Source: Agromyces ramosus
GTDB lineage: Bacteria > Actinomycetota > Actinomycetes > Actinomycetales > Microbacteriaceae
Assembly (NCBI RefSeq): GCF_004216665.1
Contig: NZ_SGWY01000002.1
Coordinates: 224,685 to 288,684 of the forward strand
DNA length: 64,000 nt
Direction: 5' to 3'
This document shows, piece by piece, positions 18,404 through 26,077 of this stretch (positions within the stretch are counted from its first letter, which is position 1; each line of letters starts with the position of its first letter). A program made the translations under genes and the position numbers. A model generated the notes under the pieces. It searched no databases. It was not told where the DNA came from and saw nothing but the letters and a program-made list of their open reading frames with translations.

Positions 18404-18877
18404 TCAGCGCGCGCGCAGGCGCTCGATCTCCTCGCGGTTGACCTCGGCGGCCCGCGCGAACAGGTCGTTCGCGAAGGCGAGCTGGTCGTCGGTGAGCGTG
18501 TCCAGGTAGGCGTTCCACCGCTCGCCGACCCGCCCGTACACCTCGCCGAAGCGATCGAGGATCGCCTCGGCGTTCGCGGTCACGATCACACGACGTCGGT
18601 CGCCCGGATCCCGGTCGCGCGAGACGAAGCCCGCGCGCTCGAGCCGGTCGATCGCGGTCGTGATCGCGCCTCCGGCCGTGAGCCCCGTGCGTTCGGCGAG
18701 CTCGCCTGGCGTGGCCGGACCCTCGCCCATGAGCAGGCTCGCGACCTGCAGGTCGGTGCCGTTCACGCCACCCCACTTGGCCACCGCGTCCTGGAAGAGC
18801 ACCGCACGCGCCATGAACTCGCGCATCACCTCGCCCGCGCGCTCCAGCTCGCGGGCACGTGTTGACGTCTCGGCCAT
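18404..18877 (-). CDS. MarR-family transcriptional regulator
   Basis: 157 residues. The winged helix is evident: LQVASLLMGEGPATPGELAERTGL, GAITTAIDRLERAGFVSRD and the wing DPGDRRRVIV. It is divergent from a FAD monooxygenase gene, with a symmetric operator between them, and so probably represses the monooxygenase and itself until an aromatic or similar ligand binds. Confidence 0.9.
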   Translation of the reverse strand: MAETSTRARELERAGEVMREFMARAVLFQDAVAKWGGVNGTDLQVASLLMGEGPATPGELAERTGLTAGGAITTAIDRLERAGFVSRDRDPGDRRRVIVTANAEAILDRFGEVYGRVGERWNAYLDTLTDDQLAFANDLFARAAEVNREEIERLRAR

Positions 18878-18925
18878 CCTCGCGTATTCTCTCTACTATC
18901 GAGAGACTCTGTAATCGAGAGTCTC
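18862..18925 (+). promoter_or_regulatory. Monooxygenase promoter with tandem MarR operators
   Basis: TTGACG (18862-18867), 17 bp, then TATTCT (18885-18890) forms a good plus-strand promoter. Directly downstream are two 7-bp-spaced inverted repeats: TCTCT-N7-AGAGA (18890-18906) and the perfect GAGACTCT-N7-AGAGTCTC (18903-18925), with centres 16 bp apart. The first operator covers the -10 edge and the second lies over the transcription start, a layout suited to repression by a MarR dimer. Confidence 0.65.
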
Positions 18926-18954
18926 CCCGCCACAGTCTACGCAAGGAGCATCGC

Positions 18955-20157
18955 ATGTCACGCGCACTCATCATCGGATGCGGCGTCGCCGGTCCCGCCG
19001 TGGCCCTGTTCCTGCAGCGCGCCGGATGGGACGTCGAGGTCTTCGAGGCGGCCGACGAGCCCGACGCCTATGCCGGGCTCTTCCTGAACGTCGCCACCAA
19101 CGGCCTCTCGGTGCTCGAGCAGCTCGGACTCCGCGATCAGGTCGTCGCCGAGGGGCACCGTTCGCCGCACATGGTCATGTGGTCGAGCACCGGCCGGGAG
19201 CTCGGCACGGTGCCCAATGGCCCGGCACGCGAGCCCGAACGCGGCAGCGTCGTGGTGCGCCGCGGCATCCTGCACCGGGTGCTGCGCGAGGCCGCGCAGC
19301 ACGCCGGGATTCCGATCCGCTTCGGCGCTCGGCTCGAAGGCATCGAGCAGTCGGATGCCGCGGTGCGCGCGACGTTCGCCGACGGTCGCGCCGTCACGGG
19401 AGAGCTGCTCGTCGGCGCCGACGGGGTGGGCTCTGCGACCCGGCGCCACATCGACCCGGAGGCACCCGCGCCCGCGTACTCGGGTCTCGTCGGCCTCGGC
19501 GGGTTCGCCCGGGTGCCGGGCCTCGCGCCCACACCCGAGGCGCAGCACATGGTCTTCGGACGCCGTTCGTTCTTCGGCTACCTCGTGCGCGCCGACGGGG
19601 AGGTGTACTGGTTCGCGAACCTCACCCACGCGGCGTCCGAGCGCTCGGCCCTGCGCGCCGTGCCCGCCGAGCGGTGGCTCGCGACGCTCCGCGACCTGCA
19701 CGCCGACGATCCGTACCCGGTGCCGCAGATCCTGGCGCACGCCACGGGGGAGGTCGGCGGCTATCCGATCGACGACCTCGCCCACGTGCCGAACTGGAGC
19801 CGCGGCCGGGTCGTGGCGGTCGGCGACGCGGTGCATGCGACGTCGCCGAGCGCCGGCCAAGGGGCATCCCTCGCCCTCGAGGACGCCATCACGCTCGCCC
19901 GGTGCCTGCGCGACGGCCCCGACCACGCGGCCGCGTTCGCCGAGTACCAGCGGCTGCGCCAGGCGCGCGCGGAGGCGGTCGTCGGCTATGCGCGGGCGAT
20001 CAACCGGCGCAAGCGGGTCACGAGGTCCCGACTCGGCATCGTGATCCGCGACGCGATGCTGCCGATGTTCCTCCGCACCGCGGCCGACGACACGCGCAAC
20101 GACTGGCTCTACAACCACGAGATCCCGTGGGAGGCAGGTGTCGGCGGCAGGCGATAA
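18955..20157 (+). CDS. FAD-dependent monooxygenase (PHBH-like)
   Basis: 400 residues. FAD-binding GCGVAGPAVALFLQRAGW near the N-terminus, the second motif ELLVGADGVGSATRRHI, and GRVVAVGDAVHATSPSAGQG (the flavin-binding GD motif) define a class A flavoprotein hydroxylase. AAGGAG lies upstream of the ATG at 18955. The substrate is probably an aromatic or polyketide-like compound, controlled by the divergent MarR regulator. Some relatives act in antibiotic inactivation (TetX, rifampicin monooxygenases), so a resistance role is possible. Confidence 0.88.
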   Translation: MSRALIIGCGVAGPAVALFLQRAGWDVEVFEAADEPDAYAGLFLNVATNGLSVLEQLGLRDQVVAEGHRSPHMVMWSSTGRELGTVPNGPAREPERGSVVVRRGILHRVLREAAQHAGIPIRFGARLEGIEQSDAAVRATFADGRAVTGELLVGADGVGSATRRHIDPEAPAPAYSGLVGLGGFARVPGLAPTPEAQHMVFGRRSFFGYLVRADGEVYWFANLTHAASERSALRAVPAERWLATLRDLHADDPYPVPQILAHATGEVGGYPIDDLAHVPNWSRGRVVAVGDAVHATSPSAGQGASLALEDAITLARCLRDGPDHAAAFAEYQRLRQARAEAVVGYARAINRRKRVTRSRLGIVIRDAMLPMFLRTAADDTRNDWLYNHEIPWEAGVGGRR

Positions 20158-20167
20158 CGTCGGCCGC

Positions 20168-21037
20168 ATGAAGCACGGGTTCATCTTCACCGGCACCGAT
20201 CCGAGCCTCGCCGTCGAGCTCGCGCCGCTCGCCGAGGCATCCGGGTGGGACGCGTTCTTCGTCTGGGAGGGCATCTGGGCCACCGACCCGTGGGCGACGC
20301 TCGCCGCGGCCGCCGTGGTCACCGACCGCATCCGGCTCGGCACGATGCTCACTCCGGTGCCCCGGCGGCGCCCGTGGGAGCTGGCCGGGCAGACCATGAC
20401 CGTCGACCGGCTCTCGAACGGGCGCGTGATCCTCTCGGCCGGACTCGGGGTCGCCGCCGAGTTCGAGCAGCGATTCTGGATCTTCGAGGACGACCCCGGC
20501 CGCAAGGTGCGCGCCGAGCTGCTCGACGAGGGCCTCGAGATGCTGCAGCACCTCTGGCAGGGGCAGCCGTTCTCCTTCGAGGGCGAGCATTACCACGCCG
20601 AGCCCACGCAGACCATGCTGCCGCCCGCCATCGTGCAGCAGCCGCGCATCCCCACGTGGGTCGTGGGCGTCTGGCCGCGCATGAAGTCGATGCGCCGCGT
20701 GGCGCGCTACGACGGGTGGATCCCGAACTACGCGCCGCCGGGCGCTGCCGGGATGGACCCGCTCGAGCAGCAGCGCACGTACACGCCCGAGATCGCCGCC
20801 GAGGCCATCGCGTGGATCACCTCGGAGCGGGAGCGGCTCGGCCTCGCCGACCGGCCCTTCGACGTCGTGCAGGAGGGCACGACGGGCGGGGTCGATCGGG
20901 TGGCGGATGCCGCGGTCGTCCGTGCGTGGGCCGAGGCCGGCGTCACCTGGTGGCTCGAGTCCGACTGGCAGGTGCCCGCCGAGCGGGTGGCGGAGTACGC
21001 GCGGGCGCGGGTCGCGGCGGGTCCACCCCGCCCGTAG
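20168..21037 (+). CDS. LLM-class (luciferase-like) flavin oxidoreductase
   Basis: 289 residues with the luciferase-like TIM barrel: SGWDAFFVWEGIWATDPWATLAAAA, TDRIRLGTMLTPVPRRRPWELA, and VDRLSNGRVILSAGLG are standard motifs. It uses FMN or F420; which one cannot be read from the sequence. The ATG has TAACGT (20155-20160) 7 nt upstream, overlapping the stop codon of the monooxygenase. It could therefore be a leaderless transcript or a second gene of the MarR-controlled unit. Confidence 0.88.
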   Translation: MKHGFIFTGTDPSLAVELAPLAEASGWDAFFVWEGIWATDPWATLAAAAVVTDRIRLGTMLTPVPRRRPWELAGQTMTVDRLSNGRVILSAGLGVAAEFEQRFWIFEDDPGRKVRAELLDEGLEMLQHLWQGQPFSFEGEHYHAEPTQTMLPPAIVQQPRIPTWVVGVWPRMKSMRRVARYDGWIPNYAPPGAAGMDPLEQQRTYTPEIAAEAIAWITSERERLGLADRPFDVVQEGTTGGVDRVADAAVVRAWAEAGVTWWLESDWQVPAERVAEYARARVAAGPPRP

Positions 21038-21074
21038 CCCCCGGCGGTCGAGGTGCGCCGGTGCCGGCGCCGGG

Positions 21075-21773
21075 TCAGCGCCGGCGGTACTCGACCTCGG
21101 GCCGCCCCGGCGTGCCGTACCGGCTCGCTCGCTCGACCACGCCCCGGTCGGCGAGGTGCTCGAGGTAGCGGCGCGCGGTGACGCGCGAGAGGTCGAGCGC
21201 AGCGGCGAGCTCGGTCGCCGACACGGCGCCCGAGGGCGCCTCACGAACGGCGATCCGTACCCGGTCGAGGGTCTCGCGGGTGAGGCCCTTCGGCAGGTCG
21301 CCGCCCGACGAGGTCCGGAGCGCGGCGAACGAGGCGTCCACCTCCTGCTGGTCGGTCACCGCCGCCGTGCCGACGCGGGCGTGGTAGTCGCGGTAGGCGT
21401 TGAGCTTCTCGGCGAAGGCCGCGAAGCCGAACGGCTTGATGAGGTACTGCACGATGCCGAGCGACACCGCCGAGCGCACCACCGCCGCGTCGCGCACCGC
21501 CGTCACGGCGATCACGTCGATCTCGATGCCCGCAGCTCGCAGCGACCGGCAGAGCTCGATCCCGGTGGTGTCTGGCAGGTTCACGTCGAGCAGGATCAGG
21601 TCGATCGGCGCGATGCGGCCCTCGCGGGCGTCGCGCAGCATCCGGATCGCCTCGTGCCCCGCGTGGGCGATGCCCGCGACGTCGAAGCCGTCGACCCGGC
21701 CGACGTAGGCGGCGTGCGCCTCGGCGGTGACCGGCTCGTCCTCGACCACGAGCACGCGGAGCGCCTCAGGCAT
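21075..21773 (-). CDS. Response regulator of CitB/DcuR family
   Basis: 232 residues: a receiver domain with phosphoacceptor Asp in LILLDVNLPDTTG, a conserved VIAVTAVRD and YLIKPFGF, then a C-terminal winged helix (SATELAAALDLSRVTARRYLEHL) of the CitB/DcuR class. Its start overlaps the kinase gene stop by 8 nt. It probably activates the adjacent dicarboxylate symporter and CitE-like genes. Confidence 0.92.
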   Translation of the reverse strand: MPEALRVLVVEDEPVTAEAHAAYVGRVDGFDVAGIAHAGHEAIRMLRDAREGRIAPIDLILLDVNLPDTTGIELCRSLRAAGIEIDVIAVTAVRDAAVVRSAVSLGIVQYLIKPFGFAAFAEKLNAYRDYHARVGTAAVTDQQEVDASFAALRTSSGGDLPKGLTRETLDRVRIAVREAPSGAVSATELAAALDLSRVTARRYLEHLADRGVVERASRYGTPGRPEVEYRRR

Positions 21774-23448
21774 CCGCGGCGCCCTCACCCGCGTCGGCGT
21801 CGGCGGTGGCGGTGGCGGTCGCCGGTGCCGGAGCAGGAGCAGCCGGCACCGCCGCGGGAAGGATCGTCGCGGTGAGCGGCAGCCTCACCTCGAACGTCGA
21901 GCCCAGCACGCGGACGCTGCCGCCGAGGCGGGTCACCGTCTGCCGCACGAGCGCGAGCCCGATGCCGTGTCCGGTCGCCTCCTTCGTCGTGACGCCGAGG
22001 TCGAAGACGCGGTCGCCCTCGCTCGGCCCCGCGCCGCTGTCGCCCACGGCGATGCGCAGGGCGGCCTCCGTGGCCTCGACCGCGACGTGCACCGTCGGCG
22101 CCGACGTGCGGGCGGCCGCATCGAGCGCGTTGTCGATGAGGTTGCCCACGATCGTGATGAGGTCGCGGGCTGGCACCGACGTCGGTTCGAGCCGGTCGGG
22201 CAGGTCGATCTCGAAGGCGATGCCGCGCTCGCTCGCCTGCGCCGCCTTGCCGAGCAGCAGCGCGAGCAGCACGGGCTCCTCGACGGCCGAGAGGAGCCGG
22301 TCGGCGAGGGCCTGGCTGAGCGCGAGCTCCGAGCTCGCGAGCGCCGCGGCATCCGCCGGCCGATCGAGCTCGATGAGCGCGATGATCGTGTGCAGCCGGT
22401 TCGCGAACTCGTGCGCCTGCGACCGGAGCGCGTCGGAGAGGGTCGTCATGGTCTCGAGCTCGCCGGTGAGCTCCTGCAGCTCGGTGTGGTCGCGCAGGGT
22501 CGTCACGGTGCCGATGCGCCCGCCGCCGCGGCTGCGCTCGCGCGACACGATCACGTCGCGGTCGATGACGAGCACGTGCGTCGGCGTGATCGCGATCTCG
22601 TCGACGGCCGCGTCGGTGCGGGCGAGCACGTCGACGACCGCGCGCGGAAGGTCGAGCTGCGCGAGCGGCACGGCCGCGGTGGCGGTGGCGGGTCGCCTCG
22701 GCAGGCCGAGCAGCTCGGCGGCGCGATCGTTGTAGAGCACCACGGCGTTCGAGCGGTCCTGCAGCACGAGCCCCTCGCCGATGGAGTGCAGCACGCCCTC
22801 GTAGTACGAGAACATGCGGCTCATCTCCTCGGCGCCGCGGCCCCAGGTGACCCGGCGCAGGTAGCGGCTGAGCAGCCAGGCGATGACCGCGCCGATCGCG
22901 ATCATCGCGAGCGCCGCGAGGATGACCGTCGCGATGCGCCCGCCGAGCGCGACCTGCGTGTTCGAGACGGTCACGCCGGCGGCGACGAGCGCGACCACCT
23001 CGCCATCGTCGCCGAGCACCGGCACGACGGCGCGGACCGAGGGTCCGAGCGTGCCCGTGTAGGTCTCGGTGAACGACTCGCCCGCGAGGGCACGGTCGAT
23101 GTTGCCGAGGAACTCGCGGCCGATCTGCGTCGGGTCGGGGTGGGTGTAGCGCACCCGGTCGGGCGCCATGATCGTGATGAAGTCGATGCCGGCCTCGTCC
23201 ATCACCGCCACGGCGTAGGGCTGCAGGCGCGTCGTGGGGTCGGGGGTGCCGAGCGCGGTGGCGACGTAGGGGTCGGCGGCGAGCGTCTCGGCGACGGCGA
23301 GGCTCTTGGCGGCCGCGTCCCGCTCGACGTCGGCGCGGGCGTCGGCCCAGATCCAGGCGACGGCCAGGGCGGCGAGCGCGACGATCATCACGAGCTGCAG
23401 CACGAAGAGCTTCGTGGCGATGCTCCAGCCGCCGATCCACGCCTTCAT
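21766..23448 (-). CDS. Sensor histidine kinase of CitA/DcuS family
   Basis: 560 residues. A membrane helix (about 12-35), a periplasmic PAS-like CitA sensor domain (about 40-170, with DFITIMAPDRVRYTHPDP, a known carboxylate-site region), a second helix (171-193), a cytoplasmic PAS (about 212-330) and a kinase core with phosphoacceptor His346 in RSQAHEFANRLH follow in order. ATPase motifs NLIDNALDAAA and GVTTKEATGHGIGLAL are present. The C-terminus is Ala/Pro-rich. It should sense an external C4-dicarboxylate or citrate. Confidence 0.93.
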   Translation of the reverse strand: MKAWIGGWSIATKLFVLQLVMIVALAALAVAWIWADARADVERDAAAKSLAVAETLAADPYVATALGTPDPTTRLQPYAVAVMDEAGIDFITIMAPDRVRYTHPDPTQIGREFLGNIDRALAGESFTETYTGTLGPSVRAVVPVLGDDGEVVALVAAGVTVSNTQVALGGRIATVILAALAMIAIGAVIAWLLSRYLRRVTWGRGAEEMSRMFSYYEGVLHSIGEGLVLQDRSNAVVLYNDRAAELLGLPRRPATATAAVPLAQLDLPRAVVDVLARTDAAVDEIAITPTHVLVIDRDVIVSRERSRGGGRIGTVTTLRDHTELQELTGELETMTTLSDALRSQAHEFANRLHTIIALIELDRPADAAALASSELALSQALADRLLSAVEEPVLLALLLGKAAQASERGIAFEIDLPDRLEPTSVPARDLITIVGNLIDNALDAAARTSAPTVHVAVEATEAALRIAVGDSGAGPSEGDRVFDLGVTTKEATGHGIGLALVRQTVTRLGGSVRVLGSTFEVRLPLTATILPAAVPAAPAPAPATATATADADAGEGAADA

Positions 23449-23616
23449 GCCCACCTCGCAACGCTGCTCGGCTTCAGCCTAGGCGGGCGTCTCGCCGCGT
23501 GCCGCGAACAGTATGAACACAACCGGATGCCGCGGCATCCGCCGTCGCATGCTTGCCCGAACCCAACGATTCGTCGCCAACCGGGCGATGACCGACCAAG
23601 GAAGGCAGGGACGGCA
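23449..23616. promoter_or_regulatory. Divergent region between kinase and dicarboxylate symporter genes
   Basis: 168 bp without a gene. It contains the perfect 16-bp palindrome GGATGCCGCGGCATCC (23526-23541), a double copy of the word that is frequent throughout this window, and AAGGAAGGCAGGG as ribosome binding site for the symporter. No clear -35/-10 pair was identified. Confidence 0.4.
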
Positions 23617-25041
23617 ATGGCGCTCCAGTCTCGCACCGGGGGAACGACCCGGCGGAGGATCGACTCCTCGCACTACCTCTACATCGCGGTGATCGTCGCG
23701 GTGCTCGCGGGCATCACGGTCGGCCTCGTGGCCCCCGACTTCGCCGTGGGCCTGAAGCCCATCGGCGACGCCTTCGTGCTGCTCATCAAGATGATGATCG
23801 CCCCGATCATCTTCTGCACGATCGTGCTCGGCGTCGGGTCGATCGCGAAGGCGGCGACCGTCGGCAAGGTCGGCGGCCTGGCGCTGCTGTACTTCATGAT
23901 CATGTCGACGTTCGCGCTCGGCATCGGCCTCGTGGTCGGCAACCTCATCCACCCGGGCCAGGGCCTCGACATCGCGGGCACCTCGTACGACGCGGGCACG
24001 ACCGAGGCCAAGACCACGAGCGAGTTCATCCTCGGCATCATCCCGACGTCGCTGCTGTCGTCGCTCGTCGACGGCAACATCCTGCAGGTGCTCTTCGTCG
24101 CTCTGCTCGTCGGCTTCGCGCTGCAGAGGATGGGCGCGAAGGGCACGCCGATCCTCGGCGCGATCCGGCAGATCCAGGCGCTCGTGTTCCGCATCCTCGC
24201 GATGATCATGTGGGTGGCGCCGATCGGCGCGTTCGGCGCGATCGCGGCCGTCGTCGGCAACACGGGCGTCGCGGCCATCATCGGCCTCGGCACGCTCATG
24301 ATCGCCTTCTACATCACCTGCGCGCTGTTCATCGTGGTCGTGCTGGGATCGCTGCTCTGGGCGGTGAGCCGCGTGAACATCTTCCGCATGATGAAGTACC
24401 TGGGCCGCGAGTACCTGCTCATCGTCTCGACCTCGTCGAGCGAGGTGGTGCTGCCCCGGCTCATCGCGAAGATGGAGCACGCCGGCGTCTCGAAGCCGGT
24501 CGCGGGCATCACCATCCCGACCGGGTACTCGTTCAACCTCGACGGCACCGCGATCTACCTCACCATGGCGTCGCTGTTCATCGCGGGCGCGATGGGCACC
24601 CCGCTCTCGCTCGGCGAGCAGATCTCGCTGCTGCTGTTCATGATGGTGGCCTCGAAGGGCGCGGCCGGCGTCACCGGCGCGGGCCTCGCGACCCTCGCGG
24701 GCGGCCTGCAGGCGCATCGCCCCGACCTCGTCGACGGCGTCGGCGTGATCGTCGGCATCGACCGGTTCATGTCCGAGGCCCGCGCGCTCACGAACTTCAC
24801 GGGCAATGCCGTGGCCACGCTGCTCGTGGGCACGTGGACGAAGCAGCTCGATCGCGAGCAGCTGCGGAGCGTGCTGGCCGGCGACCGGCCGTTCGACGAG
24901 GCCACGATGAGCGTCGACGACCACCTCTCGCCCGACGAGCAGGCCGAGGTCGAGCGCGAGGAGCGCCCGTCGACCGCCGCCATCGCCGCGATCGTCGGCG
25001 AGCTCGACGAGGAGAAGGTGAGCCAGGGCCGTGGCCGCTGA
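23617..25041 (+). CDS. dctA: Cation:dicarboxylate symporter (DctA/GltP family)
   Basis: 474 residues with the DAACS fold: LKPIGDAFVLLIKMMIAPIIFCTIV, the serine-rich hairpin STSSSEVVLPRL, and the substrate/cation-binding PTGYSFNLDGTAIYLTMA and GVTGAGLATLAG. SEARALTNFTGNAVAT contains the conserved Asn/Arg region of dicarboxylate carriers. It imports C4-dicarboxylates (succinate, fumarate, malate) with H+ or Na+. The divergent CitA/CitB-like system is the likely regulator. The gene overlaps the CitE-like gene by 11 nt. Confidence 0.92.
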   Translation: MALQSRTGGTTRRRIDSSHYLYIAVIVAVLAGITVGLVAPDFAVGLKPIGDAFVLLIKMMIAPIIFCTIVLGVGSIAKAATVGKVGGLALLYFMIMSTFALGIGLVVGNLIHPGQGLDIAGTSYDAGTTEAKTTSEFILGIIPTSLLSSLVDGNILQVLFVALLVGFALQRMGAKGTPILGAIRQIQALVFRILAMIMWVAPIGAFGAIAAVVGNTGVAAIIGLGTLMIAFYITCALFIVVVLGSLLWAVSRVNIFRMMKYLGREYLLIVSTSSSEVVLPRLIAKMEHAGVSKPVAGITIPTGYSFNLDGTAIYLTMASLFIAGAMGTPLSLGEQISLLLFMMVASKGAAGVTGAGLATLAGGLQAHRPDLVDGVGVIVGIDRFMSEARALTNFTGNAVATLLVGTWTKQLDREQLRSVLAGDRPFDEATMSVDDHLSPDEQAEVEREERPSTAAIAAIVGELDEEKVSQGRGR

Positions 25042-25948
25042 GTCCGCCGCCACGTCGATCGCCTCGTCGATCGGCCCGTCGATCCCGGTGGGTGCCGCAG
25101 CCGCGGTGCCCGCCGGGCTCGCCCGGTCGTGGCTGCTCGTGCCGGGATCGGCGGGCGACCTCGCGGCTCGGGTCGCGGCATCCGTCGCCGACGCCGTGAT
25201 CGTCGACCTCGAGGACGGAGTCGCGCCGGAGCACAAGGGCGCCGCACGTCGAGCGCTCGTCGCGCTCGCCGGGGCCGGGGAGCGACCGTGGGTGCGCATC
25301 GGCGACGCGGCGTCGGACGAGTGGCGCACGGATGTCGCGCTGCTGCGCGGCGCCGACCTCGTCGCCGGCGTCGTGCTCGCGAAGGTCGAGTCGCCCGAGC
25401 ACGTGCGACGCACCGCCGACGCGCTCGATGGCTCGCTCCCGATCGTCGCGCTCGTCGAGAGCGCGCGCGGCGTGGAAGCCGCGCTCGGCCTCGCCGAGAC
25501 GCCGGGCGTCGTGCGCCTCGCGTTCGGCAGCGGCGACTTCCGCCGCGACACGGGCGCGGCGGACGACCCGCTCGCGCTGCTCTTCGCACGCTCGCGCCTC
25601 GTCACCGCGAGCCGGGCCGCGGGGCTTCCGGGGCCGATCGACGGGCCCACCGTGTCGCGCGACGCGGTCGTGCTCGCGGAGGGGACGCGGCACGCGGCAT
25701 CCGTGGGCATGACGGGTCGGCTCTGCCTGCGCGAGGAGCAGGTCGCCGAGGTCAACGACGCCCTGAGCCCCTCGGCCTCGGAGCTGGCGTGGGCGGTCGA
25801 GGTGCTCGACACCCTCGATCGGTGCGGCATCCGCGACGGCAGCGACCTGCCGCGCATCGCCCGCGCCCAGGCGCTGCTCGACGCCGCCGCGGCGTTCGGC
25901 CTCGAGGCGGATGCCGCGGGCGCGCCGGTCTCCGACTACGCCGGCTGA
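25031..25948 (+). CDS. CitE-like HpcH/HpaI aldolase (citryl-CoA/malyl-CoA lyase family)
   Basis: 305 residues. A non-conserved 30-residue leader precedes LARSWLLVPGSAGDLAARVAA. Family motifs are DAVIVDLEDGVAPEHKGAAR (metal/substrate-binding Glu-Asp), PWVRIGD and IVALVESARGVEAA. GTG start at 25031, overlapping dctA. Without citF or citD nearby it is not a citrate lyase subunit; stand-alone homologues act on malyl-CoA, citramalyl-CoA or similar esters. Co-expression with a dicarboxylate carrier suggests C4-acid metabolism. Confidence 0.85.
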   Translation: MAAESAATSIASSIGPSIPVGAAAAVPAGLARSWLLVPGSAGDLAARVAASVADAVIVDLEDGVAPEHKGAARRALVALAGAGERPWVRIGDAASDEWRTDVALLRGADLVAGVVLAKVESPEHVRRTADALDGSLPIVALVESARGVEAALGLAETPGVVRLAFGSGDFRRDTGAADDPLALLFARSRLVTASRAAGLPGPIDGPTVSRDAVVLAEGTRHAASVGMTGRLCLREEQVAEVNDALSPSASELAWAVEVLDTLDRCGIRDGSDLPRIARAQALLDAAAAFGLEADAAGAPVSDYAG

Positions 25949-26077
25949 TCGCGCGCGGCCGAGCCTCCTCCCTGGGCCACCGGGCGAACCCCGCCCGCCC
26001 GCGACCCCCTCGCCCCGAACTGGTCATGACGCGGGCCCGCCTCCCGTGCCACGATGGTCGGGGGATTGGGGACGCTC

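Noticed and set aside
23526..23541. GGATGCCGCGGCATCC as operator of dctA
   Set aside because: The word is frequent everywhere in this DNA, so the palindrome is probably part of the general bias and not a specific site.
21727..23616. Plus-strand extension of the dctA frame across the kinase gene
   Set aside because: It is antisense to a well-supported histidine kinase; dctA starts properly at 23617 with a ribosome binding site.
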